36,969 nucleotides of DNA from Rhodothermia bacterium (GCA_017303715.1 JAFLBZ010000042.1:1-36969), one strand, 5' to 3'. Shown: positions 25,870 to 35,027, counted from the stretch's first letter. Notes: generated by a model not told the origin, from the letters alone. Numbers and translations are program-made.

Positions 25870-27960
25870 ATGAGAAAAATGGTAATCGCGTTGCTGGCTT
25901 GTTGTGCATTCTCTTTTGCATTGGCGCAACCAGCTCCGACAACGAATACGTTATATGACATCACCTTCAAAGGTAAGCCTATTACTTTAGATGGTGACTT
26001 GGCGGATTGGTCGGATGCACAATGGCTTTTTCTAAGCCAAGACAAAGTCAATTTTTTAGACCCAACCAATCGCCCTATCCAAGGTCGTCCTAAATCGCCC
26101 GCAGATTTTAGTGGCTTCTTTGCCATGAAAATGGATGCAGACAACGTCTATTTTGCGATTAAAGTAAAGGATGAAGGTACGCCGATGATCGAAACGCCGT
26201 CAACGCCCAATTTGGCGTTTGTTTATGACCACCTTTCGGTTTATCTCGGCTTGTATGACATCGGAAAATCTGGCGGAAGTCCCCATACCGAAGGTGCTGG
26301 CCAAGTTTTCTTTATTGATCCTATAAAAAAAGATACCATCAAGTCTAGTATCCGGACATATCGGATTGGGCCAGGAACCGATAACCTCAAGTCAACCCTT
26401 GGACCAGACTTCCAACTCTTGCTTCGTGCATTGCCTTATGCACCCGGAACCAAAGGAACCGCCGTCTCGACGTATAGTGGTGCAATGGTGGATACGACCA
26501 TCGTGAATACCGAAGCGGGTTCAAAATTGACAAAAGACGAACAAGGTTATACCCTCGAATGGAAAGTCCCGTTTGCCTCACTCGCCGGAAAGATTGCCAA
26601 AGGAACTCGTGAGTACAAAAACTTCTCGTGGCCCTTGTTTACCCCCAAAGATGGTATGGTGATTGTCTTTGATGCAGATGTCACCGACCTTGACGAAGGC
26701 GAGTCAAATTCGGGAGGGGCGACACGTTATTTGCGCATCGGAAATCTACCCGCACTTTGGCGAGATTCCAAAAGTTTCCAAATGCGTGGCCGGATTGTGG
26801 ATGTGAGCGATCCTAAAAACGCCAACAATAGCCCCGCAAGTCGCTATCCGATTGATTACAAACCGAGCCAAACGATTGTGTTGGACGGTAAGTTAGACGA
26901 ATGGAAAGATGCGATGTTTTTTGGATTTAGCCAAGAAGCCCTGAACTTCGCAGGTGCAGTGGCTCCAAAGTCCCCCGCTGACCTTAGTGGGTACGTAGGG
27001 CTTAAGATGGACGACAACCATCTGTATGTCGCTGCCAGTGTTCGGGACGAGGGGAATGGCTTGGTGGCCACCACTGCCACTGCCGCCGCTGCCAAGTTCT
27101 TTGACAGCATCCGCCTATATTTGGGATTGTATAACATCAAAAACCGTGCAGGTAGCCCGCATACAGAGGCATCTTTTAATTTCAATAAACCAAGCGGAGG
27201 TACGGTTGCCGCAAATGGGGCGTACCGCATTGGGGCGGGCACGGATAATACGGCAAGCACACTTGGTTCAGATCATAACCTCGTCCTCCGGTCGTTGCCT
27301 TATGCGGCTGGTGCAAAAGGAACAGCCTATATGGCCGGCTTGGTGAACAATCCAATTACCACTTGGGATGCCGCGTCGGTGCTTGCTTCAGATAATAAAA
27401 CCTATACCATCGAGTGGAAAATTCCGTTCTCGTCACTTTCTGGAACGCTGGGTTCTGGTGACTTTGCCGGATTTAATTGGCCTACCTTTAAGCCGGCTGC
27501 GGGCATGTTTCTGCCTTTAGACATGGAACTTACCGACTTGGAAGACGGCGAATCCAATGATGGTTCAAAAACCCGTGTTCTACGAGCAGGTGCAGCGGCG
27601 GGGCCGGATAAAAACCCCGCAAATTGGGGATTACGTGGCATTGTTACCCAAGAAGGCGCCTCCATTGGGGTGAAAAACGAAAGTACAGAAGTGCCCTCCG
27701 GATTTGTACTGGAGGCCAATTATCCCAATCCATTTAACCCCGCTACGACCATCCGTTATGGACTTCCTGCGACGGCTCCGGTACGGTTGAGCGTATTTAA
27801 CCTGCTCGGTCAAGAAGTGGCGGTTTTGGCTTCTGGTACACAAACTGCCGGAACCTATGCCGTTACATTCGAGGCTGGTCATTTACCAAGTGGTACGTAT
27901 TTATATCGCTTAAGTACGCCTACGTATGCCATAACGAAACGCATGGTTTTGGTCAAATAA
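25870..27960 (+). CDS. T9SS-exported protein with two tandem CBM9/DOMON-like domains
   Basis: The 696-aa protein has a signal peptide (MVIALLACCAFSFALAQ). Two related domains start near residues 38 (ITLDGDLADWSDA) and 336 (IVLDGKLDEWKDA) and share KSPADxSG, LYLGLY-type, RIGxGTDN and LPYAxGxKGTA motifs about 298 residues apart. The pattern LDGxLxxW followed by a KMDxxxxYxAxxVxDEG strand is characteristic of the family 9-like carbohydrate-binding/DOMON superfamily. The final 85 residues (NYPNPFNPATTIRYGLPATA from about residue 617, ending KRMVLVK) form a T9SS type A sorting domain. I infer a surface protein that binds a carbohydrate or similar ligand. It precedes the receptor gene of cassette 2 with a terminator between. 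Confidence 0.87.
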   Translation: MRKMVIALLACCAFSFALAQPAPTTNTLYDITFKGKPITLDGDLADWSDAQWLFLSQDKVNFLDPTNRPIQGRPKSPADFSGFFAMKMDADNVYFAIKVKDEGTPMIETPSTPNLAFVYDHLSVYLGLYDIGKSGGSPHTEGAGQVFFIDPIKKDTIKSSIRTYRIGPGTDNLKSTLGPDFQLLLRALPYAPGTKGTAVSTYSGAMVDTTIVNTEAGSKLTKDEQGYTLEWKVPFASLAGKIAKGTREYKNFSWPLFTPKDGMVIVFDADVTDLDEGESNSGGATRYLRIGNLPALWRDSKSFQMRGRIVDVSDPKNANNSPASRYPIDYKPSQTIVLDGKLDEWKDAMFFGFSQEALNFAGAVAPKSPADLSGYVGLKMDDNHLYVAASVRDEGNGLVATTATAAAAKFFDSIRLYLGLYNIKNRAGSPHTEASFNFNKPSGGTVAANGAYRIGAGTDNTASTLGSDHNLVLRSLPYAAGAKGTAYMAGLVNNPITTWDAASVLASDNKTYTIEWKIPFSSLSGTLGSGDFAGFNWPTFKPAAGMFLPLDMELTDLEDGESNDGSKTRVLRAGAAAGPDKNPANWGLRGIVTQEGASIGVKNESTEVPSGFVLEANYPNPFNPATTIRYGLPATAPVRLSVFNLLGQEVAVLASGTQTAGTYAVTFEAGHLPSGTYLYRLSTPTYAITKRMVLVK

Positions 27961-27964
27961 GCAC

Positions 27965-27992
27965 AAAAGGGGGCTGAAAATGCCCCTTTTTT
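27965..27992 (+). terminator. intrinsic terminator before cassette 2
   Basis: GGGGC pairs with GCCCC around 27970-27986, flanked by A and T runs, with TTTTTT following. It lies four bases after the cargo stop codon and 28 bases before the receptor start codon. Confidence 0.8.
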
Positions 27993-28019
27993 ATCTCTTG
28001 CAACCTACCAAATAAGATT

Positions 28020-30665
28020 ATGAAAAGATTGTTGGTGTTGGTTTTTGTCCTGCTGCCTTCTTTTTTAGTAGCCCAAACCACCGGAAAAATTGCAGGGCGG
28101 GTTGTGGATGCCGCAACTGGTGCAGGTATTCCCGGCGCAAATATTGTGATTTTAGGAACACCGCGAGGCGCCGCCTCCGATTTGGATGGGAATTATTTCA
28201 TCCTGAACATCGAACCTGGTGTTTATACCGTGATCGCCTCCTTTGTAGGGTATGAGACCAAACGGGTAGAAGGCGTTCGGGTGGGGGTAGATAGAACAGC
28301 AACGGTCAACTTTTCCATGGCGGAAGACAATGCACTCTCGCAGGAAGTGGTGATTCAGGCAAATAAAACCTTAGTAGAAGTGGATAGAACATCTTCTTCT
28401 GCAAAAATTGGAGGCGAGCAAATTTCCTCGTTACCGGTAGATAGTTTCCTCGAAACGATTGGCCTTCAAGCGGGGGTGACAAAAGGAGCCGGTGGCGAAC
28501 TTCACATTCGGGGGGGGCGCTCTTCCGAGGTGAAGTATTATGTGGACGGCGTGGCCATCTCTAACCCCTTTAACAATAGTATGGCTTCGCCCGTTGAAAA
28601 CTCGGCGGTTCAGGAAGTAGAGGTGATTAGTGGGACGTTCAATGCGGAATATGGACAAGCCAACTCCGGTATTGTGAACGTCGTCACAAAATCTGGTAGC
28701 GATACCTTTACTGGTTCGTTTAACCTTAGCGGAGGTGGATATTTCTCGACAAGAGAAACCGTATTCCCAGATATTCGCTCGGCTAATCCAATCGGGCAAA
28801 AACGCTTCGAGGGTTCGATATCAGGTCCCACAGGGGTTAAAAACCTTACGTTTTTCCTGAATACGGGTTGGACGGATTACCAAAACTACCTGGGAGGCCG
28901 TCGGGTCTTTGTACCATCGGATTCGTCTAATTTCTCTGGGCGTCCAGAGTCGTGGCGGATTCAGGCTTCTGGGGATTCGGCCTATGTGCCGATGAACCCG
29001 ACAAGTGGTCTTACGAACCTGCTAAAACTTACGTTCCAAGCCTCTAAAAACATTAAAATCTCCTATTCGGCTTCGCGAAATTGGTACAAGAGTCAATCTT
29101 ATAGCCATTTTTACCGGCTTAATCCCGATGCCCGCCCGACGCTTCGTAGCCAGAGTTACAACCACTTGCTGGTGTGGAACCAAGTTTTGAACCCCAGAAC
29201 CTTTTTTAACATTCGGCTAACATACTATACCACCGAGTTAAGCCAATTTGTTTATGAAGACCCCAAAGATGAGCGCTACCAATACATCTACGGTCGGGGA
29301 ATCCAACCTGCGAATGTGTTTAGTACTGGCGGTGTAGAGCGGGGGCACATCCATCGAGACAGTGATACCTATGCTGCACGATTCGACATTACCCGTCAGG
29401 TTGGACAAAACCATTTGATGAAGGCTGGAGTTGAGTACCGCTATAACCGCATGTTTAGCGATGAATTTCAGCTTTTGGTTGATCCACGACAATTTGGAAC
29501 ATTAGAGCCACAAATTCCAGACCTTAGCTCTACGCTCCACAACCAATACACCCGAAATCCAGTAGAAGCGGCACTCTTCGTACAGGACAAAATCGAAATC
29601 AAAGACCTGATCGTGAATGTGGGCCTTCGGTACGACTATTTTGATCCCAATGCCAAAGTACCAACGGATATGCAAGACCCACAAAATAGGTTGCGACCAC
29701 GTCCCGAAGCAGAGGCATACCGTGATGCCAGCATCAAAATGCAGATTAGTCCACGTTTAGGATTTGCATTTCCGATCACTGAAACAGGGGTTATTCATGC
29801 CAGTTATGGCCACTTTTTCCAAATTCCAGAGTATGGACGAATGTATGAGAACCCCGACTTTAAGGTGACCTTGGGGAATTTTAATACGTTTATGGGAAAT
29901 GCAGACTTAGAGCCACAACGTTCCACCATTTATGAATTAGGGCTTCAACAACAGTTAGGCCGAGTGATTGCAATAGACGTCACGGCCTATTATCGGGACG
30001 TACGAAACCTCATCGGTGCAAAACTTTACCGGACTTATACAGGATCGGACAGCTACGGGCGGTACGAAAATACCGACTTCGGCGCTGTGAGGGGCTTTAC
30101 CACCTCGCTACAATTGGTGATCCCGGAGGCCGGTATTCGGGGTGGGCTAAATTATACCTACCAGTCTGCACGTGGTAATGCAAGCGATCCAAGACAAGCG
30201 TTCTATGATGCGCAAGGGAACAACGAAGCGGCCCGCTCGCTGATTCCACTCGATTGGGACTTGCAGCACAGCCTAAATGCAGATTTGACATGGAATATGG
30301 ACGGATGGTCAGCCGGAATCATCGGTGAATACAAGTCGGGCTATCCGTTTACACCCACCGACGTCCAACGTAATCCGATCGTTGAAGAACGAAATGGCGC
30401 GCGTTACCAACCCGAATTTCGGATAGACCTGCGTGCTGGCCGAAACTTTAACATTGGTAATGTGCGGGCACAGCTTTTCTTATTTGCAGATAATCTCTTA
30501 GATGCCTACCGGTCAGATCGGTATCCGCGCCTATTTCAGTCCGAGATAGACGCCCATCGTGCGAATGGATTAGAAATGATCAATACCCTTAAAGCATTTC
30601 GGACAAATCCAGCCGTTCAGCCTTCACCAAGAATGGTGCGGCTTGGCATGATGTTCGACTTCTAA
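28020..30665 (+). CDS. TonB-dependent outer-membrane receptor with carboxypeptidase-regulatory-like domain (cassette 2)
   Basis: The 881-aa protein has a signal peptide (MKRLLVLVFVLLPSFLVAQ). A CarboxypepD_reg-like domain follows at residues about 20-105 (GKIAGRVVDAATGAGIPG, SFVGYETKRVEG). The plug carries IRGGRSSEVKYYVDGV and FNAEYGQANSGIVNVVTKSG. The barrel ends in RLGMMFDF, the terminal-aromatic signal expected for outer-membrane insertion. The first 100 residues are clearly related to those of the receptor at 3113-6220, but the barrel is about 150 residues shorter, which suggests a different ligand. No SusD gene follows. The next two genes are an exoprotein and a PorV-family protein, the same order as in cassette 1. 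Confidence 0.94.
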   Translation: MKRLLVLVFVLLPSFLVAQTTGKIAGRVVDAATGAGIPGANIVILGTPRGAASDLDGNYFILNIEPGVYTVIASFVGYETKRVEGVRVGVDRTATVNFSMAEDNALSQEVVIQANKTLVEVDRTSSSAKIGGEQISSLPVDSFLETIGLQAGVTKGAGGELHIRGGRSSEVKYYVDGVAISNPFNNSMASPVENSAVQEVEVISGTFNAEYGQANSGIVNVVTKSGSDTFTGSFNLSGGGYFSTRETVFPDIRSANPIGQKRFEGSISGPTGVKNLTFFLNTGWTDYQNYLGGRRVFVPSDSSNFSGRPESWRIQASGDSAYVPMNPTSGLTNLLKLTFQASKNIKISYSASRNWYKSQSYSHFYRLNPDARPTLRSQSYNHLLVWNQVLNPRTFFNIRLTYYTTELSQFVYEDPKDERYQYIYGRGIQPANVFSTGGVERGHIHRDSDTYAARFDITRQVGQNHLMKAGVEYRYNRMFSDEFQLLVDPRQFGTLEPQIPDLSSTLHNQYTRNPVEAALFVQDKIEIKDLIVNVGLRYDYFDPNAKVPTDMQDPQNRLRPRPEAEAYRDASIKMQISPRLGFAFPITETGVIHASYGHFFQIPEYGRMYENPDFKVTLGNFNTFMGNADLEPQRSTIYELGLQQQLGRVIAIDVTAYYRDVRNLIGAKLYRTYTGSDSYGRYENTDFGAVRGFTTSLQLVIPEAGIRGGLNYTYQSARGNASDPRQAFYDAQGNNEAARSLIPLDWDLQHSLNADLTWNMDGWSAGIIGEYKSGYPFTPTDVQRNPIVEERNGARYQPEFRIDLRAGRNFNIGNVRAQLFLFADNLLDAYRSDRYPRLFQSEIDAHRANGLEMINTLKAFRTNPAVQPSPRMVRLGMMFDF

Positions 30666-30672
30666 GACATAA

Positions 30673-30688
30673 GGGTCTTGGATGACCC
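30673..30688 (+). promoter_or_regulatory. short hairpin between receptor and exoprotein genes (cassette 2)
   Basis: GGGTC (30673-30677) and GACCC (30684-30688) form a perfect stem around a six-base loop, eight bases after the receptor stop codon. No T-run follows. It occupies the same position as the hairpin at 6234-6249 in cassette 1. Confidence 0.4.
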
Positions 30689-30716
30689 ATTTCTATAACT
30701 AAAGAATTGGATAGAG

Positions 30717-33700
30717 ATGCGTAACATAAAATTACTAATTTACTTGCTGATGTGGTTTTTACCAGCCCTCACTTGGGCACAAGTAAACCAATCAGGAACC
30801 TACATCAACCCCAACAACGGTGTCCGAGATTGGCGAACAGACATCAACCTGACGGGAAATCAGGTAGAGTCCATCATCACCAACTACGGGACGATTGGGA
30901 AGGGAAACGAAAGCATTAATCAGGCGGGTGTTTGGCCAAAAGGAACGGGTCACGGGCACATGCACCAAATGAGTGGCTGGGTGGGTTCGCGATTACCCAA
31001 CAAAGCCGGACAGCGGACAGTGGTGATTTCGGACGGCTATACCGATGGAAATACAGGCCCGCTCGCTGAGACGGATGGGAAAGTGGAGTGGAAGTTCCAA
31101 CCCAAACCCGGCTACTTAAACCGAACAATTACAAGGCCAGAGATTGCCAACTCACTCAATCCCAATAGTTGGCCCACCACTTGGCCCGGAAAGGATGCAC
31201 AATGGCAGGGCAAATGGAATGGCTTCTTTGGCCTAAACCAATTTAATGCAGACCAAGAAGTTTATTATGTGATGGACGACTTCACAAACCGAGAGTTTCA
31301 GGTCTTTCCTTTTGGGGAAAGCGACGCCGATCGTCGGGGGTTGGGGCTTCAGGTGGATGTGCGCCTCTTCCAATGGTCGCAGGCTTTGGCGAAAGACATC
31401 TTGTTTATGCAATACGAGGTGTCTAATGTGGGGAATATCAACTATACGAGTGAATTAAACAATAATCCCCTTTTCTTTGGTGGTTATACCGATACAAACC
31501 CTTCTGGGGCTGGATCTACCGATGACGCTGCTGCCTTTTCAAAACAACGGAATTTGGTCTTTGGTTGGTCTTTTGATGGGGTAGGAAAGTGGACGCAATT
31601 CCGTGAAATTCCCCCCGGACACATTGGCTGGAAATTCCTTGAAAGCCCTTCGATCTCGAACGATAAAATAGACAACGACAACGATGGCTTGGTGGATGAA
31701 TCTCGTGACAACGGAGCTGGTAGCCTTGTCGTTTCCTCTTGTGGGGTGTATGGCGAACCCCGTGAACATTGGTCTGGGGACGAAGACTGCGACTGGAATG
31801 CCAAAATTGACGACAAAGGCTCGGATGGTATTGGGCTTGGCGAAGAAGGCTATCCGGGGCCAGATTCGGACGGAACAGAAGGAAATGGAAGACCAGACCA
31901 AGGCGAGCCAAACTTCGGACGCTTAGACAAAGACGAATCCGACCAAATCGGACTGACTTCCTTCTTTGCGCCGCTCTTCGGAACGGTGGATATTAAGGAC
32001 GAAGAAGCCATGTGGCCTCGGATGCAGCCCGGGTTCTTTGACGTACCACAACAAGCCGTAAACCAAATCTGGATTTTTGCGTCGGGGCCGTTTGCCCTGC
32101 CTGTAAACCGCACCGAACGCTTTTCTACGGCCTTCCTGTGGGGTGCAAATCAGGATGCACTTTTCCGAACAGCACAAGTGGCACAGCGGATTTATGATGC
32201 CGATTACCGTTTTGCGCGTCCACCACGTCAACCCGAATTGCGCGCTGTTGCCGGAGATAAACAGGTGACATTGCTCTGGGATGACCTTTCGGAGTTTTCT
32301 CGCGATCCTATTTATGGTCGAGATTTTGAGGGATACCGAATTATTAAGTCCACCGATCCACAGTTCCGAGATGCGAAAGACGTGACCGATGCCTTCGGAA
32401 ATGCGGTGTATAAACGTTCAATTGCGCAATTCGACAAAGTGAATGGACTTGTTGGGCCACACCCGTTACAATTCGGGGAAGAAATTGGCTTACCAAACGG
32501 CATCCATTACCACATGGGAGAGGACAATGGCTTACAGCACGCTTTTGTAGATCGGGATGTGGTGAATGGCCGCACGTATTATTATGCCGTTGTTGCTTAC
32601 GATTCCGGATATAATACCGACTACTACAAGCGTGGCATTTCAGAAATCGAAGACCTCTTCCCCATTTCGCCGTCAGAATCGCCAGCCAGTATTACGCTAA
32701 CCAATGGTGTTGTTACCAAATACGACCGCAATACCGTATCGGTAACGCCGAATAAACCTGCTTCCGATATTGAAATCGGAAAACTCCAGACCGAAGCGGG
32801 TAATTTCGTCAAAAAGACCAATGGTTCTTCCACAGCGGCAGTCAAGGCCGTTGCCCTCTCTGGCGAAATCCTTAAAGATGCCACGTATAACATCACCTTC
32901 GATACCCAAACGGTTTCGGGAAGACCTTCGGTAGAGTACCAGACGGCTACTTTTAGTGTTCGTTCCACAGATGGTCGCGTATTGGCGGATCGGGTGGTCG
33001 TTCCAAAAACGGCGGATGGCATCGCCCGCACTACATGGACGCACGAGCTTTTGGCAGATGGCATTTTATTACAATTTGAAAATGGCTACCCGACGGAATC
33101 GGACACCAAAAAAAACTCGGCTTGGGGCGATGGCGTGAAGGCTAATCTGAAAACCGAGGTGGAGGCAACTGGCTCAACAACGTATCCTACCGCACCAATA
33201 TGGCCTATCAATGCCGTCGTTGAGTTTACGCAGGCTGTAGCGGATACTGCTTGGTTTTCTGTAAATGCTACCCGAACGGTTGATACGTATTTTAAGGTCT
33301 ATGATGCCGTAACCAAAAAAGGCTTAGACTTTATTTTTGCTGAACCTACCGAAACTGCAAATGGAAGAATTGATGTGGGCGAGGCTATTGGCTTGGTCTT
33401 TAAGGATAAACCAACGGATACGCGGTTTACCCGTGCATGGACGATTCGGTTCCTCCAGCCAACAGATGCCGATGGAAAACCACTTGCTGCTTCTGCTACG
33501 GTTACACCACAGCCCGGAGATAAGTTCTTCTTGCGATCAATAGTGCCCTTTGGTAAAACAGACAACTTTGCATTTGGCTCTTTGGCCTCTAAACAAGTTC
33601 AAAATCCAGAGGCATCGCTTTTAGATAAGGTCTATGTGGTTCCAAATCCTTACGTCGTCGGGAATACCGCAGAAACCCGCCCCTTTCTCTCTGGTCGAGG

Positions 33701-33920
33701 AGAACGTAAGTTGTTTTTCCGGAATCTACCGGCAAAGGCAGTCGTAAGAATCTACACGGCAAGCGGGGTATTTGTCCGTGAATTAGAAGGCGCTAATGGA
33801 ACCGCAACGTGGGATTTGCAAACCAAGGATGGTCTTGAAGTATCCTATGGCCTCTATTTTTACTTGGTCAAAGCAGAGGGAATCGGTGAGAAAACGGGCA
33901 AATTTGCCATTGTCAACTAA
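30717..33920 (+). CDS. large secreted exoprotein with acidic DxDxDG segment and T9SS-like tail (cassette 2)
   Basis: The 1067-aa protein has a signal peptide ending in TWAQ. Residues about 20-310 share a core with the exoprotein at 6287-8377 (GLGLQVDVRLFQWSQ, then YEVSNVGNINY, from about residue 208). Residues about 315-412 are rich in Asp and Gly, with Asp319-Asn-Asp-Asn-Asp-Gly and later PDSDGTEGNGRPDQGE, a pattern typical of calcium-binding thrombospondin type 3 or EF-hand-like loops. An Fn3-like region follows (VTLLWDDLSEF, then YYYAVVAYDSGY). The last 98 residues begin VPNPY (Pro976-Tyr979) and end KTGKFAIVN, fitting a T9SS-type tail. I infer surface export; the function is unknown. Confidence 0.8.
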   Translation: MRNIKLLIYLLMWFLPALTWAQVNQSGTYINPNNGVRDWRTDINLTGNQVESIITNYGTIGKGNESINQAGVWPKGTGHGHMHQMSGWVGSRLPNKAGQRTVVISDGYTDGNTGPLAETDGKVEWKFQPKPGYLNRTITRPEIANSLNPNSWPTTWPGKDAQWQGKWNGFFGLNQFNADQEVYYVMDDFTNREFQVFPFGESDADRRGLGLQVDVRLFQWSQALAKDILFMQYEVSNVGNINYTSELNNNPLFFGGYTDTNPSGAGSTDDAAAFSKQRNLVFGWSFDGVGKWTQFREIPPGHIGWKFLESPSISNDKIDNDNDGLVDESRDNGAGSLVVSSCGVYGEPREHWSGDEDCDWNAKIDDKGSDGIGLGEEGYPGPDSDGTEGNGRPDQGEPNFGRLDKDESDQIGLTSFFAPLFGTVDIKDEEAMWPRMQPGFFDVPQQAVNQIWIFASGPFALPVNRTERFSTAFLWGANQDALFRTAQVAQRIYDADYRFARPPRQPELRAVAGDKQVTLLWDDLSEFSRDPIYGRDFEGYRIIKSTDPQFRDAKDVTDAFGNAVYKRSIAQFDKVNGLVGPHPLQFGEEIGLPNGIHYHMGEDNGLQHAFVDRDVVNGRTYYYAVVAYDSGYNTDYYKRGISEIEDLFPISPSESPASITLTNGVVTKYDRNTVSVTPNKPASDIEIGKLQTEAGNFVKKTNGSSTAAVKAVALSGEILKDATYNITFDTQTVSGRPSVEYQTATFSVRSTDGRVLADRVVVPKTADGIARTTWTHELLADGILLQFENGYPTESDTKKNSAWGDGVKANLKTEVEATGSTTYPTAPIWPINAVVEFTQAVADTAWFSVNATRTVDTYFKVYDAVTKKGLDFIFAEPTETANGRIDVGEAIGLVFKDKPTDTRFTRAWTIRFLQPTDADGKPLAASATVTPQPGDKFFLRSIVPFGKTDNFAFGSLASKQVQNPEASLLDKVYVVPNPYVVGNTAETRPFLSGRGERKLFFRNLPAKAVVRIYTASGVFVRELEGANGTATWDLQTKDGLEVSYGLYFYLVKAEGIGEKTGKFAIVN

Positions 33921-33939
33921 CCTTTAACGTGCTCGGCGA

Positions 33940-33983
33940 ACAGTAATGTTTATGCAACAATACAGTAATGTTTATGCAACAAT
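33940..33983 (+). repeat. perfect 22-bp tandem duplication before the cassette 2 porV-like gene
   Basis: Two identical 22-base units occupy 33940-33961 and 33962-33983. Each contains AATGTTTATGCAACAA. The duplication falls in the 75-base gap between the exoprotein stop and the PorV-family start. Confidence 0.9.
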
Positions 33984-33993
33984 AAGGATATAA
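33946..33993 (+). other. possible 15-codon leader ORF ending two bases before the porV-like start
   Basis: ATG at 33946 opens a short frame (MFMQQYSNVYATIRI) whose TAA stop at 33991-33993 is two bases upstream of the ATG at 33996. The close spacing would allow translational coupling. The second repeat unit carries its own ATG at 33968 in another frame, stopping after five codons. There is no evidence that either is translated. Confidence 0.3.
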
Positions 33994-33995
33994 TC

Positions 33996-35003
33996 ATGAA
34001 AAAGCTTTTTAGCCTTGTTGTGATGGCCTTGTGTCTGCCAATTTTGGCGATGGCACAGTCTAAGGTTGGAACAACCTCGGCGCCGTTTTTGGAAATCGGC
34101 GTCGGTGCAAGAAATGTGGCCATGGGGGAAGCCAGTGTCTCTACGGCCAATGACATCACAGCACTTTATTGGAATCCTGCTGGATTGACCAATCTGAAAA
34201 ACGTGGAAGTTGGATTTCAACATACCACTTGGTTTGCCGGAACCCAACTCCAATATGCTGCCGGCGGAATTAACTTGGGGAATGCCGGAGCGATTGGCCT
34301 AAGCATGTATTCAATGGGTTCTGGCGAAATGGAAGTCAGAACATTAGAATACGAGGAGGGAACTGGAGAAACCTTCAATGTGCAAGATTTGAGCATCGGA
34401 CTTTCTTATGCCCGTGCGCTAACGGATAATTTCTCGATTGGGGGAACGGCAAAACTGATCAATTCGAGGCTTTGGCGTATGTCTGCAAAAACGATGGCGT
34501 TAGACTTGGGGGTGCAGTACCAAACGCCCCTGAAAAACCTAAACCTCGGCTTTGCAATTTCTAACTTTGGTGGACAACTTAAATTGGATGGGGACAATAC
34601 CAGTACCCGCATAGACCTTGATCCTCTCGGCACGGGAGATAATGACGGCCTATTGGGAAACTTGGCCGTTAAATCGTGGGATTTACCCCTTGTTTTTAGG
34701 ATCGGACTACATTACGATGCCGTAAAAACCGCCAATAGCCGTTTGATGATCACCACAAATGCCTTGTATCCAAACAACAACGAAAGATCCGTTAATGCAG
34801 GGATGGAATATGCCTTCCGCGAGATGTTTTTCCTTCGTGCGGGAATGAGCAATCTCTTTCTACCAGATGCAAATCGGGGGCAAGGCAATATGCGCCTTGG
34901 CTTTGGCTTGATGCTCGGCGGAAAGATCGGTGCAGATTATGCCTTTGCAGATCGTGGTGATCTGGGAAGTACGCATATTATAGGTGCTACCATCCGCTTC
35001 TGA
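33996..35003 (+). CDS. PorV/PorQ-family outer-membrane protein (cassette 2)
   Basis: The 335-aa protein has a signal peptide (MKKLFSLVVMALCLPILAMAQ) and the family signature EIGVGARNVAMGEASVSTANDITALYWNPAGL, split here by short variable steps. It continues as an amphipathic beta-barrel and ends IGATIRF. The GxGARxxAMGEA...YWNPAGL pattern is characteristic of PorV/UPF0164 proteins. Like the 8462-9469 gene it directly follows a T9SS-tailed exoprotein. PorV carries T9SS cargo from the translocon to the attachment complex, so a dedicated role for the neighbouring exoproteins is plausible. A terminator closes the locus just downstream. Confidence 0.88.
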   Translation: MKKLFSLVVMALCLPILAMAQSKVGTTSAPFLEIGVGARNVAMGEASVSTANDITALYWNPAGLTNLKNVEVGFQHTTWFAGTQLQYAAGGINLGNAGAIGLSMYSMGSGEMEVRTLEYEEGTGETFNVQDLSIGLSYARALTDNFSIGGTAKLINSRLWRMSAKTMALDLGVQYQTPLKNLNLGFAISNFGGQLKLDGDNTSTRIDLDPLGTGDNDGLLGNLAVKSWDLPLVFRIGLHYDAVKTANSRLMITTNALYPNNNERSVNAGMEYAFREMFFLRAGMSNLFLPDANRGQGNMRLGFGLMLGGKIGADYAFADRGDLGSTHIIGATIRF

Positions 35004-35027
35004 TCCTGTGCAAAATGTTCCTTTGGC

